From assembly GCA_024959975.1 (NCBI GenBank), contig JANXFM010000202.1, forward strand, positions 1 to 7,272: a DNA stretch of 7,272 bases, in the 5' to 3' direction. Under the pieces are notes generated by a model that was not told the DNA's origin, ran no database searches, and saw nothing but the letters and a program-made list of their open reading frames with translations. The translations under genes were made by a program, and so were the position numbers. The stretch is from Flavobacteriales bacterium (lineage in GTDB: Bacteria; Bacteroidota; Bacteroidia; Flavobacteriales; UBA7430). Of this stretch, positions 1 to 5,797 are shown piece after piece; within the stretch, counting starts at the first letter, position 1; each line of letters starts with the position of its first letter.

Positions 1-293
1 TCCAGATGTAAAACATCCTTCTTACCCATATTTGAAATGATAGAGGGTAAATTGATTCGCAAAGAATCGTCTAGTCCTTTTTGGAAGACTTCGTTTAAAC
101 TAAAAGGCCACTGCAATCCATAATTAAGATTTGATAAACCGGGAAATCCTACTACTGTATTGGCTTCCGGAAAAGCTGCCGGATTTGAAGCCGACTGTAA
201 AATAAATGCATTTGAATAATATCCGGTATGAATATTCTGGGCATTTAAGCCCGTAAAAATTACTGATGCTAATACGATGAAATACTTTTTCAT
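1..293 (-). CDS. DUF5723-like exported outer-membrane protein, N-terminal part
   Basis: Partial gene: 97 complete codons are visible and the rest lies beyond the left edge. Translating the minus strand from the ATG at 291-293 gives a signal peptide (MKKYFIVLASVIFTGLNA) followed by QNIHTGYY. The Ala-Gln junction after residue 18 is a typical Bacteroidota signal-peptidase I site. The mature start then reads SASNPAAFPEANTVVGFPG, LSNLNYGL and LRINLPSIISNM. This NPAAFP...GFPGLSN pattern resembles the start of DUF5723 proteins, which are predicted outer-membrane beta-barrels of unknown function in Bacteroidota; the assignment is from memory of the family. The start codon overlaps the stop of the upstream lipoprotein gene (TAATG, sharing one A), so the two are probably translationally coupled. 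No promoter of its own is needed. The reading frame is certain; the family name is moderately sure. Confidence 0.75.
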   Translation of the reverse strand, partial: MKKYFIVLASVIFTGLNAQNIHTGYYSNAFILQSASNPAAFPEANTVVGFPGLSNLNYGLQWPFSLNEVFQKGLDDSLRINLPSIISNMGKKDVLHL

Positions 294-2383
294 TATTCTT
301 CAATTTTTAATTCTAATATCACACCTATTCCTACAATAAACTCATAATCTGTATAAAGTCTTACTGCCGTATTTTCACTATCGTAAGAATTCATCTTAAT
401 GTCTAACAATGCTCTGTTGGCATTAAAAAGAGCGTCGATCTGATCCGCATCTAACACGACATCTGTCTCGAAAACCTTTGCTGTGATGGTACGATCATTT
501 TCATCTACCTCGGCAGCTTCGAACGATTCTATATTCAAAGAATCAAGTACTGATCCACTTACAGAATCTACAAACATAACAGTAACATCGACATCCAAAG
601 GAAACTCGTTTTCTATATGTAGCTTCAGTTTAACAGATTCTACGTAGTCGTTAACCGAATCTTCATCGTTTTCATCGCCAAAATCTAATACCAAAGTGTC
701 TGTTATTCCCGCTTCTTCAACCCGCATATGAAGTGGAAGATCCATTTCAAAACCAATAGTAATACTTGTACCCGAACTTATTGAATTTACTTCACCTGTA
801 TTGCCCAAAGGATTAGATAAGACCGATCCGCTATAAGATATTTCCGAAGAATTTAATGCGATCAGATCTGAAAGCTGCGAATTGGTATTGTTAAAATCTA
901 TTAAGGTCGTTGCATCAGAAGCAATCTCCATCATCGGCCCATTAAGAGAAACCGTTTCTCCCTCATTTACACTGGTCAGATCCAGATCGATCTCAAAAGG
1001 AATTCCAATGGTATTATCTACTGTAAATCTAAGGTTTGGAGATTCTAAACGAATTCCGGAAGCAATATCGTCTAAAACACTTACATCCATATCCAATAAA
1101 CCCTCTTCAATTTCTTCTTCTATCTGACCAAAATAACCTTCTATGTAACTGAATTCTAAACCCTCCATTCCTATGGAAATATTAACCTCATCATCTTGGT
1201 TATACGACTCAAAGGTATTTGTACCCAAAATATGAGATGAATAATTTACCTGAAGTTGATTTACGGATCCTGAAAAATCAAACTTATAATTATCTAGTGG
1301 AAGCGATATAGTCTGTGCACCAATAGAGGTAGTATTTTCAACTTGAATCACTTCAGAAAATGCAGTTTCCATTTCGTCTACCAACTGAGGGATCTCAATA
1401 GTTAATTCCAAGACCGTATTTACAGTAGATTCAAAGGAGTAAACAAAATTACCTGCAGACAATTCAATCAGACTAATTTCAACATCATCTTCAAATTCCA
1501 TATCAATAACAAAAACATCTTCCGGACCTTCTTGCTCTAGAAATTTAACCATTCCTTCTGAAGCTCGTATAGAAGTACCACTAATAGCAATGTCCAATCG
1601 CTCTGTTCCAGAAATAGGTACCCAGGTGGTTTGATCAAGTGGGTTAGAACCGCTACCATCAGAGCTTAACTCAACGACCTCCAAATCTAGTTGATTGTAC
1701 ATTAAGGAATTACTCAAATTAATTGAAGATGTTTTCGTAGCTCCTACTCCGATGTCGTTAAACGAAAATGTTCCCAATACAGACTGGTCAATAGTGTTTA
1801 GTAACTGCAGTTGCAATGAAGAAATTTCAATAGGGAAATTATTAGTAATTTCAATACCCAAAGTCCCTTCCGTAATCAAAACAGACTCAAATTTGTCAGA
1901 TCCTGTCTGAGTATACACCCCACCCGACTGTGGGGTAATTGGTGGAAAGTAAGCGATACCTAAACCGGAAGACTGAGCAAGAGCAATAGCATTGTTAATC
2001 TGTGTTGCCAATACTCCTTCAAGGTTACCTATAATTTCTGACAAAGCTACATGCATGTCAATATCAAAATCTGTCAGATCTATTACTCCTAACAGAAAAG
2101 ACTCCTCTGTAGGGACTTGATTTTCAATCTGCAACAAACTATCGCTTTCAACTTGTACAATACTATCTTCTCGGTAAGTAATTCTTATCAATCCATCATC
2201 ATCAGTTGAAATATGCTCATCATCAGGTAACAAATCGCCTAAAGTTGTGGTAGAATGAATTAAAGGAATTGCTATATAAGGCTGAACATCAAAAGAGTTA
2301 CTTATCCTCGATGAATCTTCATCCATACAGGATGTAAATAAAAATAGTGCAAATAGAATTACTCCATTTTTTAAATAATTCAT
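293..2383 (-). CDS. Large acidic surface lipoprotein of unknown function
   Basis: A 696-residue protein that I cannot assign to a named family. It starts with a lipoprotein signal peptide: a Lys near the N-terminus, a hydrophobic stretch at 7-16, and lipobox FTSC with the lipidated cysteine at 19. The next residues, MDED, are acidic. In Flavobacteriia an acidic stretch right after the cysteine is associated with export of lipoproteins to the cell surface, so surface exposure is a reasonable inference. The rest is strongly acidic, with alternating polar/hydrophobic segments that suggest beta-sandwich domains. Three segments share an N-x(2-3)-P-[ILF]-[ED]-[IV] pattern, at residues 176-194, 452-470 and 586-604, and may be divergent repeated modules. 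No enzyme motif is visible. It lies 63 bases downstream of the methyltransferase gene and overlaps the DUF5723-like gene by one base, so it may act with that protein in the outer membrane. The ATG at 2381-2383 is chosen because the signal peptide begins there. Confidence 0.9.
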   Translation of the reverse strand: MNYLKNGVILFALFLFTSCMDEDSSRISNSFDVQPYIAIPLIHSTTTLGDLLPDDEHISTDDDGLIRITYREDSIVQVESDSLLQIENQVPTEESFLLGVIDLTDFDIDMHVALSEIIGNLEGVLATQINNAIALAQSSGLGIAYFPPITPQSGGVYTQTGSDKFESVLITEGTLGIEITNNFPIEISSLQLQLLNTIDQSVLGTFSFNDIGVGATKTSSINLSNSLMYNQLDLEVVELSSDGSGSNPLDQTTWVPISGTERLDIAISGTSIRASEGMVKFLEQEGPEDVFVIDMEFEDDVEISLIELSAGNFVYSFESTVNTVLELTIEIPQLVDEMETAFSEVIQVENTTSIGAQTISLPLDNYKFDFSGSVNQLQVNYSSHILGTNTFESYNQDDEVNISIGMEGLEFSYIEGYFGQIEEEIEEGLLDMDVSVLDDIASGIRLESPNLRFTVDNTIGIPFEIDLDLTSVNEGETVSLNGPMMEIASDATTLIDFNNTNSQLSDLIALNSSEISYSGSVLSNPLGNTGEVNSISSGTSITIGFEMDLPLHMRVEEAGITDTLVLDFGDENDEDSVNDYVESVKLKLHIENEFPLDVDVTVMFVDSVSGSVLDSLNIESFEAAEVDENDRTITAKVFETDVVLDADQIDALFNANRALLDIKMNSYDSENTAVRLYTDYEFIVGIGVILELKIEE
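572..628 (-). other. Candidate repeated beta module 3 of the lipoprotein
   Basis: Encodes residues 586-604 of the 696-aa lipoprotein, containing HIENEFPLDVDVTVMF. It resembles residues 176-194 (EITNNFPIEISSLQL) and, more weakly, 452-470 (VDNTIGIPFEIDLDL). The shared core is an Asn, then a hydrophobic-Pro-hydrophobic-acidic turn, then an alternating beta strand. Domains with this pattern include LEA-like and immunoglobulin-like beta-sandwiches, but the comparison is by eye only. Confidence 0.35.
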
Positions 2384-2446
2384 TTTATTCTTTTTTAGAT
2401 TAGACGTTAAATATACAATAAACGCAATACTCTCATCTGGGTGAAG

Positions 2447-3166
2447 TTACCCATTTATTGTCAATTTTGCTAAATAATGAAAATGATCATCTTCATAAAT
2501 AAGCTCAACATGCCACCCGGCTCTGATGGCAGACGCTCTTAATCGCTCAAAATCGATAAACAGCCAGGGAAAAGGATCGGCTCTAAAATCCTTATATGCT
2601 AAACTATATTCTAACGCTCCGTAGTAATCGCTATTCAAATCAATCCAAAAACCACCTTCATCGTCCTCAAACATGTATTTTATATCCGATGAATCTAACA
2701 GTATTTGTCCACCTGCATTTACAAACTTCTTTACATACTCAAAAAACAGATCTAAGCCCTGTAAATTCTTCACCAAACCAATGCCGTTCATCATAAACAA
2801 AATGGTGTCAAAAGACTCAGATTCAACAGTCCAGATATCTTTACAAAAAACTTTATTTAATCCTCTGGCTCTCATCACTTCGCAAGACAATTCAGAAATA
2901 TCCATAGCGGTAACATCAAATCCCTGCTTCTGCAAATGCAAACTGTGAGCCCCTGCCCCTGCTCCAACATCAAGAACTTTTCCTTTCGCCAGATCCATAG
3001 CTCTCTTTTCTAACAAAGGCATTTCATCATAATCACGGAACAAATAAGACGCAGATAATTCCTCGCCCTCTGTAATATTAGTATTTACTTTTACCGAAGT
3101 TACATCACCATGATGAAAATAATTGTATATCGCCTGCCCCATCGGGTCTTGTTCTTTCTTAATCAT
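2447..3166 (-). CDS. Class I SAM-dependent methyltransferase
   Basis: A 239-residue Rossmann-fold methyltransferase; its substrate cannot be read from the sequence. The glycine-rich SAM-binding motif I is VLDVGAGAGAHS at residues 64-75. The strand-2 motif DVTAMDIS has an acidic Asp at 89 that should contact the SAM ribose. KDIW (Asp 110) and FDTILFMMNGIGL (119-131) fit the later core motifs. The N-terminal part, with DPMGQAIYNYF and SYLFRDYDEMPLLEK, matches a Bacteroidota family that I recall as generic class I methyltransferases. The reading frame stays open up to a TTG at 3262, but the extra 32 residues (MSCKRYFILI and on) look like translated intergenic DNA and contain a promoter-like box. 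I therefore take the ATG at 3164-3166. The gene is divergent from the YkgJ-type gene and is followed after 63 bases by the lipoprotein gene, with which it may or may not be co-transcribed. Confidence 0.85.
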   Translation of the reverse strand: MIKKEQDPMGQAIYNYFHHGDVTSVKVNTNITEGEELSASYLFRDYDEMPLLEKRAMDLAKGKVLDVGAGAGAHSLHLQKQGFDVTAMDISELSCEVMRARGLNKVFCKDIWTVESESFDTILFMMNGIGLVKNLQGLDLFFEYVKKFVNAGGQILLDSSDIKYMFEDDEGGFWIDLNSDYYGALEYSLAYKDFRADPFPWLFIDFERLRASAIRAGWHVELIYEDDHFHYLAKLTING

Positions 3167-3184
3167 AGCTATCTGAATAGATTG

Positions 3185-3192
3185 CAAAAATA
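3185..3192 (-). promoter_or_regulatory. Candidate -7 promoter box of the methyltransferase gene
   Basis: The minus strand reads TATTTTTG, a full match to the Bacteroidota -7 consensus TAnnTTTG. It lies 18 bases before the ATG at 3166 and would give a leader of about a dozen bases. No TTG is found at the expected -33 spacing, so the call rests on one box. It supports the 3166 start over the longer reading frame. Confidence 0.4.
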
Positions 3193-3266
3193 GGAAATGA
3201 TTGGCTATTGTCATGCAGTCTTGCGACATGTTAATCAAAATGAAATATCGCTTGCAGGACAATTTT

Positions 3267-3302
3267 GAGTGATCCGTTCTTCGACAGACTCAGAATGACA
3301 AC
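3267..3302 (-). repeat. Interspersed intergenic repeat, copy 1
   Basis: Read on the minus strand this begins GTTGTCATTCTGAG, continues with TCTGTCGAAGAA and ends CGGATCACTC. The core GTCATTCTGAG...GTCGAAGAA is, from memory, a very widespread intergenic repeat in Bacteroidota and some other phyla. It lies between the divergent methyltransferase and YkgJ-type genes. A second, more degenerate copy is on the plus strand at 3864-3894. Function is unknown. Confidence 0.6.
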
Positions 3303-3334
3303 TCCTTAAATCACTGGTCACTAAATAAAAACCG

Positions 3335-3342
3335 TATTTTTG
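3335..3342 (+). promoter_or_regulatory. -7 promoter-like box overlapping the YkgJ start codon
   Basis: The plus strand reads TATTTTTG, a full match to TAnnTTTG. Its last base is the first base of the GTG at 3342. If it is functional, transcription would begin around 3347-3349, after that GTG, and translation would have to use a later start such as the TTG at 3357-3359. No clear -33 TTG is seen at the expected spacing, so the box could be a chance match. Confidence 0.35.
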
Positions 3343-3842
3343 TGAAAAATCTGAATTTGCAAGAAGAAATCGACAAACTAAAACTTAAAGCCCGGCAAGA
3401 AAAAAAAGCGAATAAACAGCTTTTTGCTAAGCTCAAAAAAATGAAAGGTGCTCCCTTAGATGATAAATTTCATAAGCTACACGATGAAGTTTTTGAGACT
3501 ATTGATTGTCTGGAATGTGCCAATTGTTGTAAAACTACAAGCCCTATATTTATTCAAAAGGATGTCGATCGCATCGCGAAACACCTCAATATGAAATCAT
3601 CTACTTTTCAACAAAAGTATTTAATGCGAGATGATGAGTTTGATATTGTTCTTAAAGAAAGTCCCTGTGCTTTTTTAGATGCAGATAATTATTGTTCTAT
3701 CTACGATGTAAGACCTCGTGCCTGCACAGAATACCCACACACCAATCGCAAGAAGATGTCTCAAATCTTACCTCTTACCCTTAAAAATATTGAGGTTTGC
3801 CCTGCTGTTTCGAGGATTGTAGACCAAATGAAAATGGAGTAA
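3342..3842 (+). CDS. YkgJ-family CxxCxxCC cysteine-cluster protein
   Basis: A 166-residue protein of the zinc- or iron-chelating cysteine-cluster family (PF03692, YkgJ type); the molecular function of this family is not established. The signature is CLECANCC, with cysteines at 56, 59, 62 and 63. Further cysteines follow at 109 (SPCAFLD), 118 (NYCSIYDVRPRAC), 128 and 153 (EVCPAV), giving eight metal-ligand candidates. The N-terminus to about residue 35 is a Lys-rich helix (KARQEKKANKQLFAKLKK), as in flavobacterial homologues. No signal peptide is present, so it should be cytoplasmic. There is no ATG upstream of the domain; the ORF begins at GTG 3342, but TTG 3357 (codon 6) is an alternative start, favoured if the promoter box at 3335-3342 is real. 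The next ATG (3441) would remove the conserved helix. The gene stands alone between two intergenic repeats and is convergent with mnmD. Confidence 0.88.
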   Translation: MKNLNLQEEIDKLKLKARQEKKANKQLFAKLKKMKGAPLDDKFHKLHDEVFETIDCLECANCCKTTSPIFIQKDVDRIAKHLNMKSSTFQQKYLMRDDEFDIVLKESPCAFLDADNYCSIYDVRPRACTEYPHTNRKKMSQILPLTLKNIEVCPAVSRIVDQMKME

Positions 3843-3863
3843 TTTAACTTATTGATTTTAAGC

Positions 3864-3894
3864 TCATTGCGACCCTAAGCTTATCGAAAGACAA
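3864..3894 (+). repeat. Interspersed intergenic repeat, copy 2 (degenerate)
   Basis: The plus strand has TCATTGCGACCC, then TAAGCTTATCGAAAGACAA. It resembles copy 1 read on the other strand: TCATT, then a GA-rich centre, then TCGAA. It is close to the variant with GAGCTTGTCGAA that I recall from other Bacteroidota genomes. It abuts the double-hairpin element directly, in the gap between the convergent YkgJ-type and mnmD genes. Confidence 0.5.
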
Positions 3895-3936
3895 CCCCTC
3901 TGCCACTTCGTGGCATCTCCCCTTAAAAGGGGAGAA
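3895..3936. repeat. Double-hairpin intergenic element
   Basis: Two perfect inverted repeats lie back to back. The first is TGCCAC-TTC-GTGGCA at 3901-3915 (6-base arms). The second is TCTCCCCTT-AA-AAGGGGAGA at 3916-3935 (9-base arms). The CCCCTCTGCCACTTCGTGGC type of sequence is, from memory, a common repeat between flavobacterial genes. It sits between two convergent genes, so it could stop transcription from both sides. Neither strand has a T-run after the second hairpin, so it is not a classical intrinsic terminator. Confidence 0.7.
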
Positions 3937-3964
3937 AGAATCGTCGTCATAGGTCATCTTCAAA

Positions 3965-4627
3965 TTACTTTATCGCTCTGCTCATTTCTCTTTTCCCCGG
4001 AGGTCCCGGAATACTTTGCAACTCGAAGCCAACAGCCTTCAAGGCTCTTTTTACAGTTCCTTTTGCACAATAGGTAACCAATACCCCTTTTGGCTTTAAA
4101 GCTTTGTACATGGAAGCAAATATTTCTTCTGTCCATAGATCGGGTTGTACCCGAGGTGCAAAAGCATCAAAATATATCAGATCGAATTCATTTTCAAAAT
4201 GTACTTCTTGAAGCTTCACTTTAAGTTTTCTTAAACAAAAAAAGGAACTAATCTCTAAATAAGATTCCCATTCGCAGGTATGCATTTTTTTAAAAGGTTC
4301 TGCATACGCTTGCGATTGTACCAGATTCATATAATTAAGTCGTTCTACAACTTCCCAGTCCAATGGAAAAGCTTCAAGCGAAGTATACTGAATTTCCTTA
4401 TTGGTCTTGTCTGCTTCAATAAAACTTAGCAAGGCATTTAAACCTGTTCCAAAGCCCACCTCTAAAATAGAAACTTCTTTTAATTCTGACCGAAACTGCA
4501 AGCCCTCTTTGACAAAAACATGAAGAGACTCTTGAAGTGCACCATGAGTAGAATGATACGTTTCATCTAGTTCGGGAACAAATAAGGTATTTGAACCATC
4601 TGAAGTTTTTACAATCTCTTTTTTCAA
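3965..4627 (-). CDS. mnmD: MnmD-like tRNA 5-aminomethyl-(2-thio)uridine-34 methyltransferase
   Basis: A 220-residue DUF752/Methyltransf_30 protein, corresponding to the methyltransferase half of E. coli MnmC. The family uses SAM to methylate 5-aminomethyl(-2-thio)uridine at the wobble position of tRNA to the methylaminomethyl form. Visible motifs are YHSTHGALQESLHVF (24-38), the SAM-binding ILEVGFGTGLNAL (54-66), the family hallmark FDAFAPRVQPDLWTEE (153-168), LVTYCAKGTVKRAL (185-198), and PGPPGKREMSRA near the end. The FAD-dependent oxidase domain of bifunctional MnmC is absent, so this is a standalone enzyme. The start is a TTG at 4627: homologues begin with a similar MKxEI...T-DGS sequence, and an in-frame TAA lies four codons upstream with no ATG or GTG between. 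A -7 box is 22 bases upstream. The gene is divergent from the M42 peptidase gene and convergent with the YkgJ-type gene. Confidence 0.88.
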   Translation of the reverse strand: MKKEIVKTSDGSNTLFVPELDETYHSTHGALQESLHVFVKEGLQFRSELKEVSILEVGFGTGLNALLSFIEADKTNKEIQYTSLEAFPLDWEVVERLNYMNLVQSQAYAEPFKKMHTCEWESYLEISSFFCLRKLKVKLQEVHFENEFDLIYFDAFAPRVQPDLWTEEIFASMYKALKPKGVLVTYCAKGTVKRALKAVGFELQSIPGPPGKREMSRAIK

Positions 4628-4649
4628 AATTAATGCGTTTTACTTTTCA

Positions 4650-4657
4650 CAAATATA
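4650..4657 (-). promoter_or_regulatory. Candidate -7 promoter box of mnmD
   Basis: The minus strand reads TATATTTG, a full match to TAnnTTTG, ending 22 bases before the TTG start at 4627. It would give a leader of roughly 17 bases. No good -33 TTG is seen at the usual spacing. It lies in the 82-base divergent region shared with the M42 gene, where the plus strand shows only a weaker TATATTGG at 4672-4679. Confidence 0.45.
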
Positions 4658-4709
4658 CCAAGCAAAAATTGTATATTGGCGAACCATATTTTTTTATTTA
4701 ATACAACAA

Positions 4710-5795
4710 ATGAAAAAGAACTTTTTCCCTAAGGAGTCATTGACTTTCCTTGAGAATTATCTCAATAACCCATCCCCTACCGGCTTCGAAAGTGAGGGGC
4801 AGAAATTGTGGTTAGATTATCTCAAGCCTTATATAGACGATTATATAGTCGATACCTATGGGACTGTAGTAGGTATTATAAACCCTAAAGCTAAATATAA
4901 GGTCGTTATTGAAGCACATGCCGACGAAATTTCTTGGTTTGTGCATTATATTACCAAAGAAGGGTTCATGTACTTGCGCAGAAATGGTGGTTCCGATCAT
5001 CAGATCGCACCGTCAAAACGCGTAAATATTCACACAGACAAAGGAATCGTTAAAGCCGTTTTTGGATGGCCTGCCATACATACACGTACAGCAAAAGACG
5101 AAAAGAATCCTCAAGTAGATAACATCTTTTTAGACTGTGGAGCGAACTCCAAAGAAGAAGTTGAAAAAATGGGGATTCACGTAGGATGTGTTGTGACATA
5201 CGAAGATGAATTTATGACACTCAACGATCGTTATTTTGTCGGAAGAGCGTTAGACAACAGAATTGGAGGGTTTGTAATCGCTGAAGTAGCGCGACTTCTT
5301 CACAAAAACAAAAAGAAACTACCTTTCGGATTATACATCACCAACTCGGTACAGGAAGAAGTAGGTCTGCACGGGGCTAAAATGATTGTGGAAACCATTC
5401 GTCCGGATGTAGCCATTGTAACCGATGTTTGTCACGACACCAACACCCCAATGATCGACAAAATCAAACAAGGTGACTTAAAATGTGGTGACGGACCTGT
5501 ATTAAGCTATGGGCCATCAGTTCAAAACAACCTTTTAAAGCTCATTATCAATAGCGCAAACAAGAATAAGATCCCTTTCCAAAGACTTGCAGCTTCCAGA
5601 GCTACAGGAACGGATACTGATGCTTTTGCTTTTGCTACAGGTGGAGTTGCCTCTGCACTTATATCACTTCCTTTAAAATATATGCATACAACGGTAGAAA
5701 CTGCACATATTGAGGACGTGCAACATGTGATCGAATTAATTTATCACAGTTTATTAAAAATTAAAAACCAACAAGATTTTAGATATATTAAGTAG
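4710..5795 (+). CDS. M42 family metallo-aminopeptidase
   Basis: A 361-residue cytoplasmic di-metal peptidase of family M42 (glutamyl-aminopeptidase/FrvX/TET type), normal in length. Such enzymes trim N-terminal residues from short peptides, often as large hollow oligomers; the residue preference here cannot be told. Metal and catalytic motifs are all present in order: EAHADEI with His 70 and catalytic Asp 72, ALDNR with bridging Asp 182, VQEEVGLHGA with Glu 216 (catalytic) and Glu 217 (metal), TDVCHDTNTP with metal Asp 239, and the C-terminal MHTTVE with His 326. TGFESEG (24-30) is the usual N-terminal motif. There is no signal peptide. The ATG at 4710 gives the conserved N-terminus. The stop is 2 bases before ilvE, so the two form an operon and probably share a promoter in the 4628-4709 region. 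Confidence 0.93.
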   Translation: MKKNFFPKESLTFLENYLNNPSPTGFESEGQKLWLDYLKPYIDDYIVDTYGTVVGIINPKAKYKVVIEAHADEISWFVHYITKEGFMYLRRNGGSDHQIAPSKRVNIHTDKGIVKAVFGWPAIHTRTAKDEKNPQVDNIFLDCGANSKEEVEKMGIHVGCVVTYEDEFMTLNDRYFVGRALDNRIGGFVIAEVARLLHKNKKKLPFGLYITNSVQEEVGLHGAKMIVETIRPDVAIVTDVCHDTNTPMIDKIKQGDLKCGDGPVLSYGPSVQNNLLKLIINSANKNKIPFQRLAASRATGTDTDAFAFATGGVASALISLPLKYMHTTVETAHIEDVQHVIELIYHSLLKIKNQQDFRYIK

Positions 5796-5797
5796 AT

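Noticed and set aside
882..1910. Plus-strand open frames of 81 and 71 codons (882-1127, 1695-1910) inside the lipoprotein gene
   Set aside because: They lie wholly antisense to a long, signal-peptide-bearing gene, show low-complexity Ser/Ile-rich translations and have no recognisable domain.
2411..2430. TATATTTA on the minus strand as a -7 box for the lipoprotein gene
   Set aside because: It differs from TAnnTTTG at the last base and has no TTG at the right distance upstream; the gene may instead be read through from the methyltransferase gene.
2439..2452. Small inverted repeat GGGT-GAAGTT-ACCC across the methyltransferase stop codon as a terminator
   Set aside because: Only four paired bases and no T-run follows on the minus strand; too weak to call.
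2596..2948. Plus-strand open frames of 66 and 91 codons opposite the methyltransferase gene
   Set aside because: They overlap each other in different frames and are antisense to a gene with clear SAM-binding motifs; the translations look like shadows.
3267..3936. Repeats around the YkgJ-type gene as the ends of an insertion sequence
   Set aside because: The copies are degenerate, the enclosed gene is a cysteine-cluster protein and not a transposase, and no target-site duplication was seen.
4812..5000. Minus-strand open frame of 62 codons inside the M42 gene
   Set aside because: Antisense to the conserved metal-binding region of the peptidase, with no domain or start-site support.
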